DNA of 18,062 nucleotides from positions 1 through 18,062 of the forward strand of contig CAZRJW010000024.1 in assembly GCA_964600845.1 (NCBI GenBank). The letters run 5' to 3'. The position numbers and the translations under genes were made by a program. The stretch comes from JAGOTP01 sp964600845. GTDB lineage: Bacteria; Patescibacteriota; Patescibacteriia; 2-12-FULL-60-25. The stretch's first letter is position 1. Every line of letters begins with the position of its first letter. The notes under the pieces are model-generated. The model had not been told where the DNA came from. It made no database searches and saw only the letters and a program-made list of their open reading frames with translations. Positions 13,574-18,062 of the stretch are shown here, piece after piece.

Positions 13574-13643
13574 AGCTCGAGCTTGTTGCTTCGAAGCGTC
13601 ATGACGACTGACTGGAAACGCTGAGCTAGGGGACAAGGTGTCC
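13574..13643 (+). promoter_or_regulatory. Palindrome-rich 5' leader
   Basis: Just after the predicted start site come AGCTCGAGCT (13574-13583), GCTTCGAAGC (13588-13597) and GTCATGAC (13598-13605), all perfect palindromes, then AGCGT/ACGCT (13595-13622) and the hairpin GGACA-AGG-TGTCC (13631-13643). These may be operators overlapping the start region or an RNA structure controlling translation. Confidence 0.4.
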
Positions 13644-13674
13644 TTACCTCGCATCGGCGTTTACTGGAGTTGTC

Positions 13675-14340
13675 ATGATCATCAAGTCACTGAAGTGGAT
13701 CGGTTTCGCTCTCGTCGCTCTCGTCTTCAGCCTCATCGGCCTTTCGGCGATGCGGCTCGTGTTGTCTCTCGTGGACCAGGTGGCGACGTGGTTCGGATAC
13801 CACTTCGCCTACTGGCACGCGCTCGGAAGCTCGTCCTCCGACGGCCCGATCCTCGCGGCCTGGCTCAGCGGACTCCTCTGGATGGGGCTCATTAGTTGGA
13901 TCACGGTCTGGTGCTTCGGCGATAAGCCGATCCACTGGCTGACGGTCCTCCTTCTGTGTGTGGTCACGACTGGCGTCTGCTGGTTCATGGCTTCGCACGG
14001 CGCGCTTGGGCACTGGCTCGGGATCGCCTTCGCCCTCGCACTCATCGGGTTCACTCTGATGATCGTCGCCAAGCTTCTGGGCTTCAACCGCTTCGGGCGG
14101 TGGCTCGGAGAGAAGGGGGGCTGGTGGGGGAAGAACGTCCTGGTCCCTTGGATCCAGGTGCCCATCGCGGGCTTCTTCCTCTGGTGGCTCCCGCTCGTCC
14201 TGCTCTGGTGGCTCCTGCCGACCTGGCACGCCACGCTGCTGAACGACGTGGTCCCCTGGATCATCCAGTGGATCTTCCGTCCGGTGGTTGAGCTCCTCGT
14301 CGAGTTCGCTATCGAAACCGTGCGCCTCATCCGTGCGTAA
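13675..14340 (+). CDS. Tryptophan-rich polytopic membrane protein, function unknown
   Basis: A 221-residue protein with about five membrane segments (near 8-30, 58-80, 87-106, 112-134 and 158-182). I do not recognise its family. It has 21 Trp residues (about 9.5%), many at segment ends and as WW pairs in the last segment (FLWWLP, LLWWLLP), an extreme composition. GGAG lies 5 bases before the ATG, unlike the SD-less host genes. Its codons are GC-rich (CTC, ATC, GTC). It is the first gene after the strongest promoter in the window and precedes a small anchored protein by 38 bases. It could be an envelope or secretion component, or part of an acquired element. Confidence 0.7.
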   Translation: MIIKSLKWIGFALVALVFSLIGLSAMRLVLSLVDQVATWFGYHFAYWHALGSSSSDGPILAAWLSGLLWMGLISWITVWCFGDKPIHWLTVLLLCVVTTGVCWFMASHGALGHWLGIAFALALIGFTLMIVAKLLGFNRFGRWLGEKGGWWGKNVLVPWIQVPIAGFFLWWLPLVLLWWLLPTWHATLLNDVVPWIIQWIFRPVVELLVEFAIETVRLIRA

Positions 14341-14378
14341 CGCCTCGAGCCATCGGACAGTGTCCGGAAAGGAGTTCA

Positions 14379-14624
14379 ATGCAACATCAGCCAGAGGGGA
14401 CCCGCCTCCCCGAACAGCTCTTCAACGGCGGCGCCAACGACACGGCGAGCAATGTGTCCCGCGGCCTGGAGTCGGTGGGTGTCCCCCAAGACATCGCTGG
14501 TTCGATCGGTCGGGGATACGTCGCGATCTTCGTGGTCGTGGCACTCTTCCTCGGCTTTCGCTTCTATAAGTGGATCGGGTCGAAAACCCACCCGCCCAAG
14601 AAGAAGAAAAAGAAGAAGAGGTAG
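14379..14624 (+). CDS. Small single-span membrane protein with poly-Lys tail
   Basis: An 81-residue protein. A polar N-terminal 45 residues (Gly/Asn/Ser-rich) are followed by one membrane segment (about 46-62, VAIFVVVALFLGFRF), then a short tail ending in seven Lys and one Arg. The tail implies a cytoplasmic C-terminus able to bind nucleic acid or acidic lipids. AAGGAG lies 5 bases before the ATG, a strong SD site. It is the second gene of the pair with the Trp-rich protein and is followed about 110 bases later by a strong terminator. No family recognised. Confidence 0.65.
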   Translation: MQHQPEGTRLPEQLFNGGANDTASNVSRGLESVGVPQDIAGSIGRGYVAIFVVVALFLGFRFYKWIGSKTHPPKKKKKKKR

Positions 14625-14736
14625 TTCCTTCCCGCACCCAAAGTGCATTCGGCAGCTGTCCCCCGGTCAGCCGCCGTCTCCTCTCTCACCGGGTTCGCTC
14701 TCTACAGATCACTCGCTGGTCTTCAGAGAACGGAAG

Positions 14737-14774
14737 AAAGAACCACCATGGCTTGCCCCTCTGGTGGTTCTTTT
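14737..14774 (+). terminator. Intrinsic terminator of the membrane-protein pair
   Basis: AAAGAACCACCA (14737-14748) pairs with TGGTGGTTCTTT across a 13-base loop and runs straight into TTTTG. The 12-bp stem with a T tract is the clearest terminator here. The 110 bases between the stop at 14624 and this stem contain no gene. Confidence 0.85.
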
Positions 14775-14781
14775 GTATTCT
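14753..14781 (+). promoter_or_regulatory. Candidate promoter of the zinc-ribbon gene, inside the terminator loop
   Basis: TTGCCC (14753-14758) lies in the loop of the preceding terminator; after a 17-base spacer comes TATTCT (14776-14781). Initiation would fall about at the ATG at 14788, giving a leaderless mRNA. Confidence 0.4.
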
Positions 14782-14787
14782 TTAGAT

Positions 14788-15123
14788 ATGTCCATCCAGC
14801 CTTCACGCATTCTTACGCAGTGCCCTCTCTGCCAGGCGGCCTATGATGAGGCTGGAATTCGGTTAGTGGGGGAGCAAGGTGCAACGAAACTCTTTCATTG
14901 CAGCTGTCAGACCTGTGGACGGGCCATGCTGGCCGTGGTGCTCGAAGCCTCGGGCGTGGTTAGCTCGGTCGGGGTGGTTACGGACCTGGAAGCGGCTGAT
15001 GCAAAGCGTTTTCACGATGCGAAGCCGATCTCTGTCGACGAGTGTTTGCGCTTCCATGTACAGCTCGAAGACGAGAGCCGAGCCCTGTGTCATGCGCTCT
15101 TCACCCCACCCAAAGCCGCCTAA
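14788..15123 (+). CDS. Small zinc-ribbon protein
   Basis: A 111-residue soluble protein. C12PLC15 and a second knuckle CSCQTC (Cys38, Cys40, Cys43) give a four-cysteine zinc ribbon, in which Cys40 and Cys43 are the natural second pair. The rest is a short alpha/beta region ending at PPKAA. Proteins of this layout are common as uncharacterised small ORFs in Candidate Phyla Radiation genomes; the function is unknown. The frame is open further upstream, but ATG 14788 is chosen because upstream codons run through the terminator. No SD sequence is present, and the start may be leaderless. Confidence 0.7.
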   Translation: MSIQPSRILTQCPLCQAAYDEAGIRLVGEQGATKLFHCSCQTCGRAMLAVVLEASGVVSSVGVVTDLEAADAKRFHDAKPISVDECLRFHVQLEDESRALCHALFTPPKAA

Positions 15124-15161
15124 ACAAAGATTTTTGCCTAAAATCAGTCAATTTTCCCACG

Positions 15162-15183
15162 AATCCCGTCCCTTGACGGGATT
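15162..15183 (+). terminator. Hairpin between the zinc-ribbon and L25 genes
   Basis: AATCCCGTC, loop CCTT, GACGGGATT: a 9-bp perfect stem followed by TCGATTT, 38 bases after the zinc-ribbon stop. Its loop and right arm contain the -35 box of the next promoter, so it may also act as an operator. Confidence 0.55.
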
Positions 15184-15201
15184 TCGATTTACCCGTATCG
15201 T
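15173..15201 (+). promoter_or_regulatory. Promoter of the L25/Ctc gene
   Basis: TTGACG (15173-15178), a 17-base spacer, TATCGT (15196-15201). Five and four matches to consensus at ideal spacing. Predicted leader about 14 bases, without an SD sequence. Confidence 0.6.
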
Positions 15202-15221
15202 TAAGCCACTTTTTTGAATTT

Positions 15222-15899
15222 ATGAAATACGAGATCACCGCAGAAACACGTACGAATATTGGACGCCGTTCCAAGGATGAATTGAAGAAAATGCGCATCC
15301 CAGCGGCAATGTATGGCAAGGGCGTTCCAAGCCAGGTTATTACCTTGCCTAAGTCTGCGTTTGTGAAAATGTACGCCGCCGCTGGATTCTCCAGCTTGGT
15401 CGACATTGCGGTAGACGGAAAATCTCCTGTGAAGGCGGTTATCAAAGAGATCCAGTTGCACCCATTGACCAACGAAATCGTACACGCGGATTTCCACCAG
15501 ATCCGTATGGATGAGAAGATGACAGTTCGCATCCCTCTCGTCTTTATCGGTGAATCGATTGCCGTGAAAGGTCTTGGAGGAACATTGATCAAATCCATGG
15601 ACGAAGTCGAAGTCAGCTGTTTGCCAGCCGATCTTCCACACGAAATCACGATTGACCTCTCCACACTCGCAACCTTCGAAGATTCCATCACGGTTTCTTC
15701 CCTCAAGTTGTCCAAGGGTGTCGAGATCCTCTCAGACGAAGATGCAACAATCGCAACGGTTGCTCGTCCAATGACAGAAGATGAATTGAAGAAACTTGAT
15801 GAACCAGTCGTTGCTGACTTGTCCGCGATCAAGTCTGAAGCTGATTTGAAGAAGGAAGAAGCCGCAAAGAAAGAAGCCGAGGAAAAAGCAGCAGAATAG
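15222..15899 (+). CDS. rplY: 50S ribosomal protein L25 (Ctc/TL5 form)
   Basis: A 225-residue 5S-rRNA-binding protein of the large subunit, in the long Ctc/TL5 form. The N-terminal L25 domain (about 1-92) has RRSKDELKKMRIPAAMYGKG, VIKEIQLHPLTNEIVHADFHQI; the C-terminal TL5 domain (about 95-180) has GGTLIKSMDEVEVSCLPADLP and SSLKLSKGVEILSDEDATIATV. The last 35 residues are a Lys/Glu/Ala-rich tail. It is monocistronic in appearance, with its own promoter upstream and a hairpin directly after the stop. Confidence 0.95.
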   Translation: MKYEITAETRTNIGRRSKDELKKMRIPAAMYGKGVPSQVITLPKSAFVKMYAAAGFSSLVDIAVDGKSPVKAVIKEIQLHPLTNEIVHADFHQIRMDEKMTVRIPLVFIGESIAVKGLGGTLIKSMDEVEVSCLPADLPHEITIDLSTLATFEDSITVSSLKLSKGVEILSDEDATIATVARPMTEDELKKLDEPVVADLSAIKSEADLKKEEAAKKEAEEKAAE

Positions 15900-15901
15900 T
15901 G

Positions 15902-15931
15902 TATACTCAGGGGCATGCAACGCATGCCCCT
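15902..15931 (+). terminator. Hairpin after L25 overlapping the next promoter and start
   Basis: A 10-bp stem AGGGGCATGC/GCATGCCCCT with loop AAC (15909-15931), beginning 9 bases after the L25 stop; the T tract is poor (TTGTGTAT). A TATACT -10 box sits at 15902-15907, which places initiation around 15914, next to the ATG at 15915 inside the left arm. Confidence 0.5.
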
Positions 15932-17030
15932 TGTGTATCCAAGCAAACTGCCATTGAAGCAAGATGCAAAGAAACGCTCCCAGCGACGAATTGTCGTGGG
16001 AGCGTGTTTGTTGGTAGCGGTTTCCGCGATTCTTCTCTACACCATTATCAATGGCAGTACCCGGAGCAATAAACCGGATCCGTTTGTAGCGACAACAACA
16101 CCCTCGGGGGTAACCTCAGCCGCTCTACTCGCACGCCGTATCGATGGTGTCCTAGTTTCACCTGGTACTGAAGCGCGCCGCCCGTTGAGTGTGATGATCG
16201 ATAACCAGTTAGACGCGCAGCCGTGGTCCGGCGTTGATCAGGCCTCACTCGTGATTGAGTCACCAGTGGAAGGCGGTATTACGCGCCTCATGGCGTTCTT
16301 TGATCCAAGCTTGCCTACGTCAACCGTTATTGGGCCTGTACGAAGTGCGCGCCCGTATTTCGTTGATTGGGCGAAGGCCTGGGCGGCCGGTTACGCGCAT
16401 GTCGGGGGAAGTCCAGAAGCGCTTGAGAAGATAAAAAAGTTAGGCAATACGTTTTCAAACATCGACGAAATGGCAAATAGCACGACCTTTTATCGTGATC
16501 GTACGAAACCTGCACCACATAATGTCTATTCAACGATTGATCAACTAGCGTTGACGATGGAGCGTCGCTACGGCACGAGCACGGCGGACTATACGGCGTG
16601 GCGCTTTGAGCCGCTTGCAACCTCGACGGACGCGGTCATCTCCGCTTCCTCGATTCGCATCCCGTACGGGGGCTCATATTCTATTACCTGGCGTTATGAC
16701 GCGGACCTAGGGCTCTATCGACGTTTGAGAGGGACGACTGTTCAGAAGACGCGGGAAGGGAAGGAGCTGCTGGCGGCCAACGTAGCGGTCATTAAAACAG
16801 ACAGTCAGGTATTGGATGATAAGGGGAGATTGTCCGTTCGAACGGTCGGAAGCGGGGACGCGGTTCTCTATCGTGCAGGAAAAAAATACAGCGCTCGTTG
16901 GAGTCGTGCGCAAAATGAGTTGATTCGTTTTGAGGGGGCAGACGGTTCGGAATATCCGTTGACCGCCGGAACAACCTGGATCGAAGTAACGACGGATGAT
17001 CGTATTTTTGGGGGCTTGGTACCGAATTAA
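15915..17030 (+). CDS. DUF3048 (YerB-like) anchored extracytoplasmic protein
   Basis: A 371-residue protein with a basic N-terminus, one membrane segment (about 26-46), and a large outer region matching DUF3048/YerB: RPLSVMIDNQLDAQPWSGVD, VIESPVEGGITRLMAFF, GPVRSARPYFVDWAKAW, HVGGSPEALEKIKKLG, NIDEMANSTTFYRD and PHNVYSTIDQL. The family is common in Gram-positive and Candidate Phyla Radiation bacteria and has no established reaction. The start is ATG 15915 or, nine bases on, ATG 15924; both lie in the hairpin shared with the L25 terminator. No SD sequence is seen. The stop overlaps that of convergent prmC. Confidence 0.88.
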   Translation: MQRMPLVYPSKLPLKQDAKKRSQRRIVVGACLLVAVSAILLYTIINGSTRSNKPDPFVATTTPSGVTSAALLARRIDGVLVSPGTEARRPLSVMIDNQLDAQPWSGVDQASLVIESPVEGGITRLMAFFDPSLPTSTVIGPVRSARPYFVDWAKAWAAGYAHVGGSPEALEKIKKLGNTFSNIDEMANSTTFYRDRTKPAPHNVYSTIDQLALTMERRYGTSTADYTAWRFEPLATSTDAVISASSIRIPYGGSYSITWRYDADLGLYRRLRGTTVQKTREGKELLAANVAVIKTDSQVLDDKGRLSVRTVGSGDAVLYRAGKKYSARWSRAQNELIRFEGADGSEYPLTAGTTWIEVTTDDRIFGGLVPN

Positions 17031-17908
17031 GATTCGATACGGGTGAAGCGCTTTGCTGTGTTGTGATCCAGCTCGGTTGTAACGCGCGCTTCAGGAAAAA
17101 GTGTTTTTGCGTAGCGTGCGAGCTTCGTGGCTTGGCGCGGATCGTGCTCGAGTAAAATGACGTCTCCTGTACGTCCTACGAGAAGTGCCTTCAGTTGTTC
17201 GAGAAGATCGTTAATAAGATGGAGCCCCTCATCTTCAGCGAAGAGAGCACTGAGTGGTTCATAGTCTGTAACTTGTTTTTGCATTTTCGGCTGGTCAGCG
17301 AGAGGAAGATACGGGAGGTTGGCTAGGATGAGCCAGTGTTTTTCTTGATATGTTCGTAGCCAGCGCTTCACCGAGGGCGTCAACAGTGAGCCAGACGTGA
17401 AGGTCACGTTTTTGAGCTTGAGGCGTTTTGCATTTTTCTTTGCAACTTCGAGCGCCCCGGTAGAACGATCACTCGCGATGACGGGCAGAGTGGGGACAGA
17501 GGCGGCGACAGACAGAGCTAAGCAGCCGCTACCCGTTCCTACATCCCATGCAGCCCAGGCTGTTCCTGTGCCGACCTGCTCGATTGCAAGTTCAACGAGT
17601 CGTTCGCTTTCTGGGCGCGGGATGAGCACGCGCTTATCTACAAAAAAGAGTCGCCCAAAAAAGGGCGCATGCTTGAAGAGATAGGCGAGGGGCTCATGGG
17701 CGATGCGTCGTTCCGCGAGTTTTGAAATGGTTGTGAGTTGTTTTGTGGTGAGGATGACGTCTGGGTGAAGCGTAATCCACATACGATCTTGACCCAAAAC
17801 AAACCCGACCAAGAGCTCCGCTTCAAACCAGCGCTGGTCGAGTGGGCGGATCGTTGAGGCGAGTGTTTTGACCAGATGGGTCGTGAGGGCACGGACCGTA
17901 GGAAGCAT
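17027..17908 (-). CDS. prmC: PrmC/HemK-type protein-(glutamine-N5) methyltransferase
   Basis: A 293-residue SAM-dependent methyltransferase that in the family methylates the Gln of the GGQ motif of release factors. An N-terminal helical domain (1-75) is followed by FFGRLFFVDKRVLIPRPESE (to about 102), the SAM-binding DVGTGSGCLAL (122-132) and ANLPYLP (196-202), then YEPLSALFAEDEGL (216-229). The catalytic NPPY motif reads NLPY. ATG 17908 is preferred; a GTG at 17950 would extend it by 14 residues, but the added codons overlap the promoter. It is convergent with the DUF3048 gene and divergent from tRNA-Val. Confidence 0.88.
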   Translation of the reverse strand: MLPTVRALTTHLVKTLASTIRPLDQRWFEAELLVGFVLGQDRMWITLHPDVILTTKQLTTISKLAERRIAHEPLAYLFKHAPFFGRLFFVDKRVLIPRPESERLVELAIEQVGTGTAWAAWDVGTGSGCLALSVAASVPTLPVIASDRSTGALEVAKKNAKRLKLKNVTFTSGSLLTPSVKRWLRTYQEKHWLILANLPYLPLADQPKMQKQVTDYEPLSALFAEDEGLHLINDLLEQLKALLVGRTGDVILLEHDPRQATKLARYAKTLFPEARVTTELDHNTAKRFTRIES

Positions 17909-17920
17909 AGGGATAATGGC

Positions 17921-17950
17921 AGTGTACGAGGTTGTAGGCGATCTTGTCAC
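17921..17950 (-). promoter_or_regulatory. Candidate prmC promoter
   Basis: On the minus strand, GTGACA (17950-17945), an 18-base spacer, TACACT (17926-17921). Predicted initiation is 6 or so bases before ATG 17908. The -35 box shares bases with the oppositely directed tRNA-Val promoter. Confidence 0.45.
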
Positions 17951-17972
17951 CTAGGAGCCGATTCGCTATGCT
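17944..17972 (+). promoter_or_regulatory. tRNA-Val promoter
   Basis: TTGTCA (17944-17949), a 17-base spacer, TATGCT (17967-17972). The predicted start is near 17979, about 6 bases before the mature tRNA 5' end. Confidence 0.6.
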
Positions 17973-17984
17973 CGTTCCGCATTC

Positions 17985-18061
17985 GGACGTTTAGCTCAGC
18001 TGGTTAGAGCGTACGATTCACATTCGTAAGGTCGGTGGTTCGATCCCACCAACGTCCACCA
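17985..18061 (+). tRNA. tRNA-Val(CAC)
   Basis: A 77-base cloverleaf with encoded CCA. The acceptor stem is GGACGTT/AACGTCC, D arm GCTC/GAGC, anticodon stem TACGA/TCGTA with loop TTCACAT (anticodon CAC, reads GTG), T arm GGTGG-TTCGATC-CCACC. Complete up to the second-last base of the window; its terminator lies outside. Confidence 0.95.
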
Positions 18062-18062
18062 T

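Noticed and set aside
13286..13654. Minus-strand open frame of about 122 codons across the AT-rich gap
   Set aside because: It runs antisense through the strong promoter and leader, has no start context and no recognisable product.
13687..14379. Minus-strand open frame of about 230 codons opposite the Trp-rich gene
   Set aside because: The product is Glu/Pro/Arg-rich low complexity, typical of GC-rich antisense; the plus frame has an SD site, promoter and membrane segments.
17909..17950. GTG start at 17950 for prmC
   Set aside because: The added 14 codons coincide with promoter elements and are not typical of the family N-terminus.

Overview
The window looks like a chromosomal segment of a small-genome bacterium of the Candidate Phyla Radiation (Patescibacteria). 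This is inferred from gene content: a shortened MurE-type ligase, a bPH2 membrane protein, an FtsB/DivIC protein, a SurA_N-like anchored protein, a TrmB-type regulator next to gyrB, a DUF3048 protein, and a PrmC with NLPY in place of NPPY. Most housekeeping starts also lack a Shine-Dalgarno (SD) sequence. The exact lineage cannot be read from the sequence alone.

Layout. 1-3676 (+): tail of an unknown membrane gene, then a compact cell-wall/division cluster (murE-like, PH-domain protein, ftsB/divIC-like, SurA_N-like, hypothetical), closed by two hairpins. 3920-7348: a 3.3-kb island at a tRNA-Thr gene. A 60-bp direct repeat (40 bp perfect) carries the tRNA 3' end and its terminator. The left copy is a displaced fragment and the right copy belongs to the intact tRNA-Thr. 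The island holds one large SF2 helicase whose C-terminus is four tandem 84-residue units, each with a constant frame around a variable HTH-like core. Around the helicase are clustered palindromes, a candidate operator and a pair of flanking motifs. No integrase is visible. 7273-7599 (-): a tRNA-Gly/tRNA-Thr operon with a good promoter. 7634-9695 (-): RodA/FtsW and an upstream anchored hypothetical protein. 9761-12594 (+): gyrB and a TrmB-type regulator, then a large terminator hairpin.

12680-14775 is a second anomalous block. It has a GC-rich, hairpin-dense stretch with no convincing protein gene (possible structured RNA), an AT-rich stretch, and then a strong extended -10 promoter and palindrome-rich leader. 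These drive two membrane-protein genes with clear SD sites: a 221-aa protein that is about 9.5% Trp, and an 81-aa protein ending in seven Lys and an Arg. 14788-18061 returns to host-like genes: a zinc-ribbon protein, L25/Ctc, a DUF3048 protein, convergent prmC, and tRNA-Val.

The host genes are packed economically. Several -10 boxes lie only 6-13 bases before the start codon, and new promoters sit inside the preceding gene's terminator hairpin. The genes in the anomalous blocks instead carry purine-rich SD sites. The best candidate for an undescribed system is the tRNA-Thr island with its modular-repeat helicase; the second is the Trp-rich/poly-Lys membrane pair with its structured upstream region.
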